Made by a program: the position numbers and the translations under genes. Below the pieces are notes generated by a model. The model searched no databases and was not told the origin of the DNA. It worked only from the letters and a program-made list of their open reading frames with translations. 64,000 nucleotides of DNA, taken from Hypericum androsaemum (lineage: Eukaryota; Streptophyta; Magnoliopsida; Malpighiales; Hypericaceae). Positions 1 to 10,272 of the stretch are shown piece by piece (position 1 is the stretch's first letter; each line of letters begins with the position of its first letter). The stretch is from positions 14,568,475 to 14,632,474 of the forward strand of contig OZ023197.1 in NCBI GenBank assembly GCA_963995505.1, read 5' to 3'.

Positions 1-347
1 CATGATGTCGATGGACAAAAGCTGTAGAGATCAGATTTGGTTTGTCTTCTACCTCGTACAAGATCGAGAAAACAAACCAAGAAAGGGAAAGAATAAAAAA
101 ATAATTTCTAGGTTGGAAACTTGCTGCTTCAGCAAACTTTTTTTTCTTTGTGTGGTACTATTCTATATGTTGCTCTGATACCATATTGAGGTAAGCTCAG
201 ATTGCTTTTTGTTGATGTATTGATTCTCATGTAAGTGTTGCATATATACAGATTTTAGGATACTATTTGTACACAGTCAATTGCTTGATTGACGGGCAGA
301 GATTTTGAAGTCAAGTGCTTGATTGACGGGGCAGCTGGCTCATTAAG
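1..347 (-). mobile_element. LTR-like segment with Met-tRNA primer-binding site
   Basis: Read on the minus strand, positions 172-183 give TGGTATCAGAGC, the usual plant Copia primer-binding site complementary to initiator methionine tRNA. The stretch to its right (about 184-347) lies directly downstream of a Copia RNase H C-terminus, where a 3' LTR is expected. The bases left of 172 would be the leader of a further element leaving the window. No second LTR copy is visible, so the limits are uncertain. Confidence 0.4.
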
Positions 348-364
348 TCAATCGCTTGATTGAC
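276..364. repeat. Three copies of an 18-bp near-palindrome
   Basis: GTCAATTGCTTGATTGAC (276-293), GTCAAGTGCTTGATTGAC (310-327) and GTCAATCGCTTGATTGAC (347-364) are spaced about 35 bp apart. Each has arms GTCAA-T and ATTGAC around a central GCTT, and the third is a perfect 7-bp inverted repeat. They sit in the presumed LTR. Repeated dyads in plant LTRs can be enhancer elements, but that role is inferred here. Confidence 0.6.
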
Positions 365-2910
365 GGGGCGGCTGGGTTATTCTTATATCCAATAATAGGT
401 GAGATTCAAAAGGAGCAGCTCTAATAGATTTGGTGAATATATCTACAGTTTGTTCCTCACATTGTGCATATGGAGTAGCATTGATTTCGTTTGGAACCTT
501 GTCTCTCACAAAACGGCAATCAATTTCAATATATTTCGTTCTTTCGTGGAATACAAGAATAGTTACAACGTGAATTGCTACCATATTTTCACAATGGAAG
601 TTCATTGGACAATGAACAGAGAACTTCAACTCTTGCATTAAGTTTCGCACTCAATTCACTAGTAGTAGAAGCCATCACACAATACTCCCAATTTAGTACT
701 TGATCTTGATACAATCCGTTGCTTTTTGGACCTCCAAATAACAGGATTTCCAGAAATGAAAAGCACAAACATTGAAATTATCACTTTTCTGCATCAGGAT
801 ACCTTTCCCCGGACTTCCCTTCAAATATTTTAGTATTCTATCTATTATATCAAAATGAATCTTCATTGGTTTGTGCATTGCTTGACTAATAACTCTGATA
901 ACATAAGTAATATCTGGTCTAGTGATAGTTAAGTACATTAATCTTCCAACTATCCTCTAAAAAGGATGCACTTTAAGCTTACCTGAAATGTAGGGACCTT
1001 TTATATTTGAAACTTTCAGATTAGGCTCTATAGGAGTGCGGAAAGGCTTAGATCTCAGTTTCTTGGACTCTTTCAATAAGTCTAAAACAAATTTTCTCTG
1101 GTTTAAGAACAAACCTTTAGAAGAACAAGCGAATTTAACACCAAGAAAATATTTCATCTTACCTAGGTCCTTAATGTCAAATCAGTTGTGCAATTCTTAT
1201 TTTAATTTATCAATAAGATAGTCATTATCACAAGTAATCTGGATGTCATCGACGTAAACAAGAATAGTCACTTTACCTTATTTTCTGGCACAGATAAATA
1301 GGCTTGTATCCGTATAACACTTTGAGAAACAAAGATGAACAAGTTCACTACTGAGTTTGGTATACCAAGCTCGTGGTGATTGCTTAAGTCCACAAATAGC
1401 TTTGTTAAGCTTACATACCTTGCCAGGATATAGAGAATCAAGTCCAGAAGGAAGATTTAGATAGACTTCTTCATCGAGAGTCCCATGTACAAAAGCAATT
1501 TTTATATCCATATGCTTCATCCTCCAACTCTGATTGACAGCTGTAATGCCCCGTGATTTGATCCACTGTCTCTACAAACCAACACGGGTATTTTTCAGCG
1601 TATTTTGTCCTCACTCACATGCATCCCAAAAACTTCCCAGGAGATCGCTCATCTTGATCCTACTCCCGGTCAAGCACGTTTAACTTGGAGTTCTCTCAAG
1701 ATGTGTGCCAGAAAAGAAAGTGCATCTTGTTAATATGGATAGTACCAATCAAATCATTTAAGGCCTTTCAGACAGAATATTTCATATATGGGGTATCACA
1801 ATCACCCCTCCTTAAATACGCAGTCCTTGTCGCTCCAGAATCGGACAATCCAGAACACAGAACAAACCCAGAATTATTTTTGCTCTCATACCAATGAAGG
1901 TTTTTAATTATCATATCATAATCATAATAATAAAGAACCATAAATTGAACAAATTAATTAAATAGCCATAATATATAACTTACTTGTTGCAGTCTTTCCA
2001 CAGCGACTCCAACGCGTTCTTCACAAGATCTTTAATGAAGGTGTTCACCGGTCAATCCCAGCTCACATATAAACAAAGCATGGACGAATTTTCACTGCCT
2101 AAATGCCCTCGAGACTTAGAGAGAGAAAAGAACTCCCCTGTCCTTTTTTAAGTCCATGTACGTGGGGTAACCAACCCACCTCATCTCAAGGAAGACTTCC
2201 ACGTTAAGTGGGATTCATAATTAAGAAAAATCAATTTCTAAATTATATGGGTGTATTTTAATTTCAACATTTGAAATTCTAACAACAGCAATTGAAATAA
2301 GTATTCTAACCATGTTCATTTTGGCAACCGGGAGGTTTTACCATAATCAACACCAGGTATTTGGGTGTAACCTTTGGCAACGAGTCTTGCCTTGTGTCTC
2401 TTTATCGATCCATCAGAGTTATGCTTAACTTTGAACACCCATTTACTGTCAATTGCCTTCTTTTCCTTATGTAGATCAACAATATTTCATGTTTTATTTC
2501 GTTAGAAGGCATCTAGTTCATCTTTCATAGCATTTCTCCAAACATCAAACTTAACAGCTTCTTCATAGTTCTTAGGTTCATTGTTATTATCAAGACAGCT
2601 TATGAAGGCTTGATGTTTAGACTTAATGTGTTTGTAACTGATAAAGTCTTCTATTGGGTAGAAACCAAGAAATGTTTTAAAGTCCTTTAACCTACAGCTA
2701 GGTTGCTTGTTTCTGGAAGATCGTCTAGGAAGCATATCTGCAGAATGTTCATCTCTTTTCTGCAGAATTTGGCCATTATCTGAATTCCAGGATTTATTAC
2801 TATTTCCAGAGTTAAAAGTCATACCTGGTTGAGGTTAACGATCACTTGTATCATTTGCTACTAACTGAGTTGACTCAGCTTCATCACTTTCATGATTCTT
2901 TCCATCTGCA
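348..2910 (-). pseudogene. Ty1/copia pol remnant (integrase-RT linker, RT, RNase H)
   Basis: Minus-strand fragments follow in normal Copia order: the integrase-RT linker (about 2502-2910, with YEEAVK..WRNAMKDELDAF), the RT core (about 2330-2500 with KWVFK-type residues and 1278-1536 with MDIKIAFVHG and CGLKQSPRAWY), RT end (957-1157, MKYFLGV), the TRPDITY..ISQ block (693-938) and the RNase H tail (348-650, HERTKYIEIDCRFVRD). Several frame breaks separate the pieces, and a solo LTR interrupts the RT at 1542-2284. Copia polyproteins copy RNA into cDNA and integrate it; this copy cannot do so. The integrase core is missing. Confidence 0.85.
1542..2284. mobile_element. Solo LTR inserted in Copia RT
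   Basis: The 743-bp segment begins TGTAATGCCCC and ends TTCTAACA, giving the canonical TG...CA termini. It is bounded by the perfect 5-bp duplication ACAGC (1537-1541 and 2285-2289). The minus-strand Copia RT frame continues across the site once the insert and one duplication copy are disregarded, which confirms the borders. There is no internal coding region, primer site or second LTR. It is therefore best read as a solo LTR left by recombination between the two LTRs of an element. Confidence 0.85.
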
Positions 2911-3233
2911 GAGTCAGCAGCAGCACCTCCAAGCCTCTCAGTGAAGGTAATTCAATACCAACTCTTAATTCGTGTGAAAAAGAAGATTTTGTGTGGATAA
3001 TAGATTCTGGTGCAAATGAGCATATGATCAATAATCTTAAATTACTTGGTCAAGTTAAGAAATCAACAGATCAATCAATTTCCATTGCAAATGGAACAAA
3101 GATAGCTGTGAATGGTGTTGGGCTCGTGAAATTTTTTGAAAACCACTGTGATCAAGAATCTATGTATGCCCCTAACTTATCAAATAATTTGTTTTCAATC
3201 CCGTGTTGCCTTCGAATTCGGGCAGCTTCTTGA
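2892..3233 (+). pseudogene. Copia aspartic protease fragment, inverted
   Basis: This plus-strand frame reads WIIDSGANEHM, the aspartic protease active-site block (DSG) of Copia polyproteins, followed by ISIANGTKIAVNGVG and APNLSNNLFSI, which is the usual protease-to-GAG-pre-integrase sequence. Homology fades near 3205. It lies head to head with the minus-strand pol fragments to its left, so the two parts are no longer collinear. Either one element was inverted internally or two fragments were joined. It is not a working gene. Confidence 0.75.
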
Positions 3234-3316
3234 ATGTAGTCATCCCTGAACTAACCATAACAGAGCCAGGGGAACCAAGAGTTGTATTGGCATTCTCAAC
3301 TGTAACGAGATATTTG
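3234..3316 (-). pseudogene. Possible Copia gag start fragment
   Basis: The minus strand encodes a short stretch resembling the start of a Copia gag (MVSSGMTTFKKLPEFEGN). In minus-strand order it lies downstream of the primer-binding-like site at 4731-4743, once the 1.38-kb element between them is disregarded. It is short, so the call is tentative. Confidence 0.35.
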
Positions 3317-3630
3317 TGTTATGAACTTGGATAGTTGGTAGAATTTGAGCAAAGAAGTTGAGAAGAGAAAGATCTTGATAGAATTAGAGAGAGAAGTTGT
3401 GAACGTAGAAGAGAAGAAGGAGAACGTAGGAGATACTTCTTGATTATAATTCTTGATTATCAAACCCTAAGATGCGTGGGCATTATATAGCCAAACGCCT
3501 AACAACTGAATAGGAAAACTAAATAAACCATAATCTATTAAAAGTAAAGTTCTAATTGAAAGAAACAACTAAATGGAAATAACTGAATAGGAAATAACAA
3601 CTAACTAATGAAGTCTCTAGAATCCTAACA
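3317..3630 (-). repeat. 3' LTR of compact element
   Basis: This 314-bp LTR copy matches 4385-4698 almost throughout. It contains a TATA-like tract (cattatatagcc) that would serve minus-strand transcription from the other copy. The outer neighbour is the Copia gag fragment. Confidence 0.88.
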
Positions 3631-3645
3631 TTACTCCCGCCCTCG
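3631..3645 (-). other. Polypurine tract
   Basis: On the minus strand this reads CGAGGGCGGGAGTAA directly before the LTR start TGTTAGG, where plus-strand DNA priming is expected. Confidence 0.7.
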
Positions 3646-3686
3646 CGAGCCAGCTCGTCCTCGAGCTAGAAATCTGGATGTGTGCG

Positions 3687-4358
3687 CTAACCCGGATCCG
3701 TGGGGTCACCGATTGCCCCCTCCCTGCCGTCGTAGTCATCGACCTCAATGTAGAAGAGGCCCTTGCTCCTTACCAAGGCTTGAACTTCAACAGCGTCCAT
3801 GAATATGTTCTTGATCAGAACCCTGTAGTACGTCTCAACGGTGTCGAAGAATTGGTAGGTTGCAGGCTTAAGCCTCCCAATATCATCAATGAACTTGGAG
3901 AGGGCCCTGTCTTTGATCTTCAGCTGGACGAAGTCCTCGTGCTCCACTTTCTCCTCCGATCGAACATTCCTTTCAGAGATAGCTTCTATAGATGTTCCTT
4001 TTGCCAATTGAATGGCGTCACGATTCTCCTCAATGGCCTCCATCGATGGATCCCCCAACTTCTGTGGAGGTGCCTCGTCCAGATCAACCATCTCGGCTTC
4101 TTCCTGGACAACCTCAGGTTTGGTCGATTCAACCGAATCAGTGAGTTCTTCACCGAATTCAGCCTGCGAGAAGTCTTCAGACCCTTGTGTTTGCTCTTCA
4201 GAAATAGCTTTCATGGCTGTCTCTTTGGCCTCTTGAGAGGCATCACGAATCTCTTCAGTAGCCAGCACCGAGGAATCTCCCATCCTTCGTGGAGACTTGT
4301 CAATCTTCTTGATGCACTTAATTAACCTGTCGAACAAGGCATCGATAGTGGCAGCCAT
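3687..4358 (-). CDS. Unrecognised 223-residue protein inside the LTR element
   Basis: The frame opens with ATG at 4358 (MAATIDALF), ten bases inside the primer-binding site; the same frame also runs upstream through that site without an ATG. I do not recognise the product. It is acidic and probably largely helical. Two diverged repeats of about 31 residues lie 75 residues apart, sharing GD-S---A-EE-RDA-Q-AK-T---AISE. The C-terminal third ([19 protein letters not shown] and after) looks more globular. There is no signal peptide, membrane segment, zinc knuckle or DSG motif. It could be a captured host fragment, a highly diverged gag, or coding by chance. The uninterrupted frame between well-preserved LTRs argues for recent function or recent insertion. 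Confidence 0.5.
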   Translation of the reverse strand: MAATIDALFDRLIKCIKKIDKSPRRMGDSSVLATEEIRDASQEAKETAMKAISEEQTQGSEDFSQAEFGEELTDSVESTKPEVVQEEAEMVDLDEAPPQKLGDPSMEAIEENRDAIQLAKGTSIEAISERNVRSEEKVEHEDFVQLKIKDRALSKFIDDIGRLKPATYQFFDTVETYYRVLIKNIFMDAVEVQALVRSKGLFYIEVDDYDGREGAIGDPTDPG

Positions 4359-4367
4359 CCCGGAAAG

Positions 4368-4381
4368 TGGCTCTGATACCA
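4368..4381 (-). other. Primer-binding site (initiator Met tRNA)
   Basis: The minus strand reads TGGTATCAGAGCCA three bases inside the 5' LTR, the standard methionine-tRNA primer site of plant Copia and TRIM elements. Confidence 0.85.
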
Positions 4382-4384
4382 AAT

Positions 4385-4698
4385 TGTTATGAGCTTGGAT
4401 AGTTGGTAGAATTTGAGGAAAGAAGTTGAGAAGAGAAAGATCTTGATAGAATTAGAGAGAGAAGTTGTGAACGTAGAAGAGAAGAAGGAGAACGAAGGAG
4501 ATACTTCTTGATTATAATTCTTGATTATCAAACCCTAAGATGCGTGGGCATTATATAGCCAAACGCCTAACAACTGAATAGGAAAACTAAATAAACCCTA
4601 ATCTAATAAAGGTAAAGTTCTAATTGAAGGAAACAACTGAATGGAAATAACTAAATAGAAAATAACAACTAACTAATGAAGTCTCTAGAATCCTAACA
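4385..4698 (-). repeat. 5' LTR of compact element
   Basis: This is the partner of the LTR at 3317-3630, also 314 bp, with TG...CA ends on the minus strand. It should carry the promoter for the 223-codon frame. Confidence 0.88.
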
Positions 4699-5085
4699 GT
4701 TTCTAATTGAGGATTAAAGATTGAAATTTCTGCTCTGATACTACGTAGAAAATGATAGAATCTTATTCAATTACATAATCAGTAGTTACAAGAGTATTTA
4801 TATATACATAATCAAAAGATCGTAATATCTACAATTGAATGCTATTAATGGGCTTAGAGGTTAAGTCATTAATGTGCCAGGCTGAAGCACAAATAACCCA
4901 ACGGATCGTTGGAGTTGGAGAGGCGGGAAGACGTTGGAGAGGCTTGACAACGAGTCCCAATGGTCAACATTAAATCCATCCAAAGTGATAAATAATCATG
5001 GTGATGGAATGAAGATCAATTACAATGATCATCATTCGCTGACGTTGGTGACTCCGAGGATGTTGGAGGAGGAGATGTCATTTCA
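4699..5085 (-). mobile_element. Copia leader, degenerate PBS and LTR-like segment
   Basis: Minus-strand positions 4731-4743 read TAGTATCAGAGCA, a one-base variant of the methionine primer site. The sequence to its right (from about 4744) would then be the 5' LTR of the Copia element whose gag and pol relics lie further left. No matching 3' LTR is seen, and the right limit is not defined. Confidence 0.4.
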
Positions 5086-5089
5086 ACAT

Positions 5090-5237
5090 TTTTTTTCTTC
5101 TTTGCATAGCTTACCAGGTATTTTCTATCTCTACATAATCCATCTATCACATTTAACCCCGTTTCTAAGCTACTTTCATGATTTTCTGAACAATAATCAG
5201 ATACATAAACAAGTCTGGATTTCAATCCTTATTACAC
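5090..5237 (-). pseudogene. Relic of terpene synthase 3' flank
   Basis: This segment matches 27287-27430, just downstream of the terpene synthase, almost base for base (shared blocks include catgattttctgaacaata and acaagtctggattt). No coding exon is left here. It marks the 3' side of a deleted synthase copy in the left duplicated block. Confidence 0.7.
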
Positions 5238-5590
5238 AAGTCTCGACCTAGTGGATGTTGGTTGTTATGTACCTAGGTTCTATTGGGCCTTAGTGACTTG
5301 TGTTTCGTATAGGCCAAGATTAATCGGATTGGGCCAAGAATAGTTTAAAATGGATACAATGAGCATCCTAGACATTTGTAAACAATGTCTAAAGAAACAT
5401 TACGTTTCGTCGTTTCCCCTTCTTTCCCCTCCTCCTCCTTCTTCTCTCTCTCTTCTTTCACAATTCCCGCCATTGATTGAGCTCGGGAGATAACATTGGT
5501 CTTTGAGAGTGGTTTGACCACTCTCATGAATCAGACCTTTTTCCGGGTCAAGAATATGATAAACATATGAGTAAATCTGTGAAGTTATGA
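5238..5590. other. Unassigned AT-rich stretch
   Basis: No gene is recognised. A pyrimidine-rich run (about 5413-5460) and a short dyad around gagagtggtttgaccactctc (5506-5526) are visible. The stretch separates two terpene synthase relics and may be the scar of an insertion. Confidence 0.4.
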
Positions 5591-5760
5591 TCTTGGTCTT
5601 GATAGGATCCATACAGATTCACACTCATACTCTACCACAAACTTTTAAATGTAGAGCCGTGTTGGCATTACACCGGTGTTGCTCGCTTTACACCGTGTTG
5701 CTCTTTCTTATATTTATATAACGCGTAAAGGAGGAGAAGAGAGCTATTTGGACTATACGG
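5591..5760 (-). pseudogene. Relic of terpene synthase promoter/5' end
   Basis: The block around 5705-5745 (tttcttatatttatataacgcgtaaaggaggagaagag) resembles 30300-30365 immediately upstream of the synthase, including the TATA-like core and the GTAAAGGAGGAGAAGAG block. With 5090-5237 it brackets a synthase copy whose exons are gone. Confidence 0.6.
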
Positions 5761-6524
5761 AGTTTTTTTTTTCTAGGTCAACTGATCTAATTTAGACTCT
5801 TGGTAGAATTTTTAAAAGATTTAAAATTATTCCAACAAATATTTTTAATACCACCACGAACTGGAGACTTCTTTTTAATCAACAACAACTCATTCAAATC
5901 TATGTTATAAGATCTATGGTCCGAAAAATTGGACAGCAACCCAGGACCAAACTCGGGTTGTTTTGCACATAAACTCGGACAGTGGTCAACGGCATTTACA
6001 ACAAGTTCAACTGGTTGAATTAGTCAATCTACATCAAATTGCCAAAAAATTAAAAATATTGCATGTGACCACAGAGTAAAAAACCACATCACGACCATTT
6101 AGTCCAACATGTGGGTTTGTATTTTGTCCACGGAAGAGAAAAAAAAAAGTGAATTGAAAGGGGTGAATGGGAAAAGAGAGTTGAAAAAGGTGTTGGGACA
6201 AACACTTAATGTTTTGTATTGAAAAATTGGAGCTATAGGATAGTTTAGAAGACTTACGGCAATTGGAAAGTTTTGTCGATTGTGCACTTTCCTGGCGATA
6301 AAGGATGCTCCACATCCTCGCTAATTATCCAAAAAGTAGTAAATTTTAAGTAGAGAATTTTGAGAAAATTAATTAGAGCATAATTGATATTTTGTATTAA
6401 GATAGTTTCTAAATTTCAGAGAAAGAATTTGAGATAAAAATAAAGTGAATAATTTTTTTTACTTCAAATACGAATCAAATACGAAAGTGTAATATCATTG
6501 GATGCATCTTTTTTTAGGAAATAT
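5761..6524. other. AT-rich intergenic stretch
   Basis: No coding region, RNA gene or element ends are recognised. It contains poly-A/T runs and a purine-rich tract at 6133-6150. Confidence 0.4.
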
Positions 6525-6806
6525 CATGGGATGCATCTTGGTCTTGGGAAAGTTTACGACGTTTGCGTAGCTTGTGAACGGTTCCTGGACTTGCGTGCGC
6601 CTCTCATAGTGTCTTCAATTTCCTAAGTCGGCTATGAACAAAAAAAAAAAGTAGGCAACATCTTTTTGGTAAGTAATTTTTATAAACGGTACAAATTACA
6701 TTCTAAATAATGTAGATCTCATCTTAGATTATGATCGTTGATCTCGTTAAAACTTCACAGTATTAAAATTTAGAAAAATTATGATAGAAAAAAAGTATCT
6801 CAATTA
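6525..6806. repeat. Left copy of duplicated LPP downstream flank
   Basis: The block starting gggatgcatcttggtcttgg and running through cctggacttgcgtgcgcc matches 33432-33763. The homology breaks at 6806, where a Gypsy element is inserted, and resumes at 13447. This places the segment and the LPP pseudogene at 13837 in one duplicated block. Confidence 0.8.
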
Positions 6807-7589
6807 GTTCTTGTTGAGGTACAAAAATAAATTTAGCATTGTCAACATATTTTGAGGTATTCGGTGTGATCTCAAAGTGATCGGGTGACCGATGACTGAT
6901 GTGGTCTCAAAGTGACCGGTAAGTGGTGTTGTCTCAAAGGGATCACTTTCGATTTTGAGTTGGAAAGAGATTGTCAATGATCTCCCCTCCATCGAGTCCG
7001 ATGATGGTCTTACTTGATCAAAACTGGTGACGATAGACCACTTTGTTATATTGTCCTTGATTAACTTCGGCTTGTCTTTGGATGACAACGTCCTTCCATG
7101 GTAAATTGGCCATTATTTTAGACTCATAGGTTAGAATGAAGAGATTCTTGCTGCTATGGAAATGCGAGACATGTATCTACAACTTTTTTTTCAAGAGCCT
7201 TGCCTAATTCGGATCAGAAGTGGGTCTAAACAAAGTGCCAAGTCCTAGTGTTAGCTTGCTCTTTGAGTTCTGACATACTTTGGTAGATCGACGGTCGAGT
7301 TTGACTCAAATATTGGATTGAGCTGATTCTTTCAGCTATGAAAAGGCAAGACAAAGATCTACAACTTTGTACTCTACAATTTTTTCTGATTCGAAGCAGA
7401 ATGTGGTCAGAATTGGGCAAGATTTCTGATTTGAAGCAGAATGTGGCAAGAATTGGACCCGGTTGGACGCCTCCGCCCTCAAAGTGGGATGTTCAGGTTG
7501 GACACTTCGGGGTGAAGTCGATATGTCTGGTTTGGGCACTTCGGTCTATGAGGTTGATATGTCTGGGTTGGACACTTCGGTCCGTGAGT

Positions 7590-7880
7590 CTAAGGCAGAA
7601 AGCCAACAGTGGAAAGCCTAAGGTGAGAGGCCGAACCAGAAACCTAAGGCGAGAGGCCGAGCGAGAGGCCTAAGGCGGGAGGCCGAGCGAGAAGACTAAG
7701 GTGAGAGGCCGAGAGAGAAACCTAAGGCAGAAAGCCTAAGGCGAGAGGCCGAGAGAGAAACCTAGGCGGGAAGCCTAAGGTGAGAGACCAAGCGAGAGGC
7801 CGAGCGGAAAGCCTAAGGTGAGAAGCCAAGTGAGAAGCCTAAGGCGGGAAGCCGAGCGAGAAGCCGAAGGTGAGAAGTCA
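7590..7880. repeat. Degenerate short tandem repeat inside LTR
   Basis: About 290 bp of imperfect 10-12-bp repeats on the theme AAGCCTAAGGCGGGA and GGCCGAGCGAGA. The same array occurs in the 3' LTR at 12455-12740. Confidence 0.75.
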
Positions 7881-8377
7881 ACTTGGACCCTAGCAGGAAG
7901 CCCATTTGACCTTCGTAGACGGGAAGGCAATTTCGAGAGTAGGTCCAATTTGGTTAAGGAGGCCGTCAGCTTGAGCCCATTTTGAGATTTACTTTGGGCC
8001 TAGTGAGATGTCCGTCTTGGATGATGACGGACTTGAGACTAAATTTTTCTTGGGGGATTCGAGAAGTTCAAGTCGATCTATATTTTCCTAAGTTGAGTCG
8101 GGATTCTCAATATTTGGTAAGACTTGGTAAGTTCCTCTTTAGGCCACGATTGCTTGGTTGTCACGTTTTAAGGAAGACGACTTGTACTGAGCCGGGAGGA
8201 TCTTTTTACATGAGGAACAAATAACGTGAGGCAGACTTCTCAGGATTGAGACTTGGAACCGAAGTACGGGAAGACGGCTTAGATTTTCCTATTCTAAGCT
8301 GGTTTGATTTGGAAACAAGATATTCATTCGGGATGAGATTTCTTGCTCGAGAAGAATGGAGCTAGGTGAAGACGTGC

Positions 8378-8385
8378 TATATAAA
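8378..8385 (+). promoter_or_regulatory. LTR TATA box
   Basis: TATATAAA lies about 200 bp before the LTR end. The same box and flanks occur at 13249-13256 in the 3' LTR. Confidence 0.65.
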
Positions 8386-8732
8386 GGGGATTCGGGCGAC
8401 GGAGAGAATCATCACCAACACAACTACACACAACAACTATCTTCCTCTCTATCTTTCTCTTAGTTTAGGCGTAGCTCATAGATCTTTTCCCCCTCCATTA
8501 GGCCGACTTTGGGACGACCAGTCCGGATCTCTCTCGGGTTTACTTGACATTCTTATACTCCTTTTCTCCACAACATATTTTTGGCACGCTCGGTAGGACT
8601 AAGGAGGGCATCTGAGAAAGCGGTCTAACACCTTTACCCAGCCAAGGGTATCAAGAACTTTGTTGCAATGGTTCCCTCTAAGGAGCCAACACCTTCTGCA
8701 TCTCAGTTGACACAAGGAGGAACTCATCTACT

Positions 8733-9640
8733 TTGGCTTCCCCCAAAGAGCCGGCTAAGACAAGCATCGTCCCGGTGGAGTCCTATGCCTTATATATTGC
8801 TCAAAAGAGCTACAAAGAGTTCTATAGATGCGTCATTCTGATGGAGACATATATCGCCTTCATCCCTCAGAAGTGCTATGAGGAGTCCAAAAGATGCTAT
8901 GAGGAGTCTGTTGTTAGGCGTGCAGAAGAAGTGCCACCTATCCGACCAACCTTCGTACAACCATGGACCGGTCACATGCCTTTCGCCACGGCTCTGCCAT
9001 CGTCGGGTGTGTTCGGTTATGGTCAACTACCCGAAACTCCTACGTTCCAAACAATTCCTTATATGAGGATGGGTGCATGAGGAGTGAACCACTCGGGACA
9101 CTATAAGAATGCAAGGACGGGGGCTAGCAATCTCTAAGTGGAATCGAGCTGGTACCAACCGACTCTGACCCAAAATTGGTCATACCCATCTAGGATCTCG
9201 GCCGACCAAAGCTTTTTCAAAAGGAGGGATGTTTGCATGAATCCTTTGTTCAACTTAAGGATTTCCAATCTTACCCCAACCCCTCAGGTCATGCATTAAG
9301 TGCGGATGGACCTGGACAACGAGGAAAACTGCCATCCTGTCAACCGACAAGAAGGGCTTGATGAGGATGATGAGCTCGATCAGGACAACATCAACCGAAA
9401 AGAAGAGCTCAATCAGGATGATGAGATCGATGAGGACGATGTCAACCGATAAGAAGAGCGCGATGAGAATGACATCAACCGATAAGGCGAGCTCGATGAG
9501 GACGATGTTAACCAACAAGAAGAGCTTGATGAGGATGATGAGCTCGATGAGGATGATGTCAACTGATAAGAAGAGCTCGATGAGGACGATGTCAATCGAC
9601 AAAGAGAGCTCGATGAGGATGACATCAACCGTCAGCTGGC
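8733..9640 (+). pseudogene. Gag-like frame of the Gypsy-like element (broken)
   Basis: One frame runs from MASPKEPAK at 8733 through PETPTFQTIPYM and, after several stop codons, into an acidic repeat at about 9350-9570. The position just after the 5' LTR and the composition fit a gag-like product, which would coat the element RNA. No zinc knuckle is seen. Some in-frame stops read TAA where sister repeats have CAA, as expected from decay by C-to-T change. It is not expected to make a full protein. Confidence 0.55.
9350..9640 (+). repeat. Acidic-repeat minisatellite
   Basis: Imperfect units built from gatgaggatgatgagctcga and gaggacgatgtcaaccgacaa. In the gag frame they read as variants of EELDEDDELDEDDVNRQ. 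The other frames give Ser-rich or Met/Ser/Thr-rich strings that are by-products of the repeat. Confidence 0.75.
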
Positions 9641-10272
9641 GTTCAGATTTACCCAATAACAAGGGGCGAAAGTACAACCTCAACTCTCTCAATCTGAGGG
9701 CTTGGCTTCACATCAATGTCTCGAGGGACATCCGGCATTCGACCCCCACACAAGTACTTCTATTGCTATAGTTGGCATCCAACAAAGCCAAAAAAGAGAA
9801 AGGCTAAAGAAAAAAAAGGTCGACCCCAAGACCCGAAGGAAAAGACTCGGGGGGCAAGGACGACCAGACCCTAAGAAAACAAAGGCTGATCTTATGACCC
9901 AGGGGGTAAAACTCGGGTGGCAAGGACGGCCAAACCCTAAGAAAGCAAAGGTCGACCCTAAGACCCGAGGGACAAAACTTGAGGGGCCGCCTAATAACGG
10001 CATACTAAAGGCTTAGAACTCCTTTTGTCTGAGGGCAGCTAATGATCTGAAGCAAGGAAAGGATGACTTTAAGACTCGGGGGGCAAGGAAGGCCGCCCGA
10101 TAACAGCATCCCAAAGTCTCAAAACTTCTTTTGCCCAAGGGGTGCTAATGGTCTTAAGCAAGGGAATGCCGACCTTAAGACTCAGAGGGCAAGACTTGGG
10201 GGGAAAGGACGACCACCCAATAGTAGGATCCCAAGGACCTAGAAGTTTTACCTTTCGAGGAAAGTCGACGAG

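Larger units (their letters stand above)
3317..4698 (-). mobile_element. Compact non-autonomous LTR retrotransposon with one ORF
   Basis: Two 314-bp direct repeats (3317-3630 and 4385-4698) differ at only a few bases. On the minus strand each starts TGTTAGGATT and ends CATAACA. Just inside the right-hand (5') LTR is a Met-tRNA primer site (4368-4381), and just inside the left-hand (3') LTR is a purine-rich tract (3631-3645). The 754-bp interior has no gag, protease, integrase or RT motif, only one 223-codon frame. The total of 1,382 bp fits the TRIM/SMART class, except that those usually lack a long ORF. The flanks ATTTG and GTTTC do not match, so no target duplication is seen. Confidence 0.88.
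6812..8575 (+). repeat. 5' LTR of Gypsy-like element
   Basis: The LTR starts TGTTGAGG, ends CCACAACA and is 1,764 bp long. It is collinear with 11337-13441 but lacks about 330 bp found in the 3' LTR near 11940-12320; the break lies around 7410-7460, where a short motif (ctgattNgaagcagaatgtgg) is duplicated. A TATA box sits at 8378-8385. Confidence 0.88.

Noticed and set aside
3678..4325. 215-codon plus-strand frame opposite the compact element ORF
   Set aside because: It opposes the direction set by the primer site and polypurine tract and has no recognisable features; the minus-strand frame starts at the expected place.
9255..9771. Ser-rich and Met/Ser/Thr-rich frames in the Gypsy-like interior
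   Set aside because: They are alternative readings of the acidic minisatellite; the gag-like frame is a better explanation.
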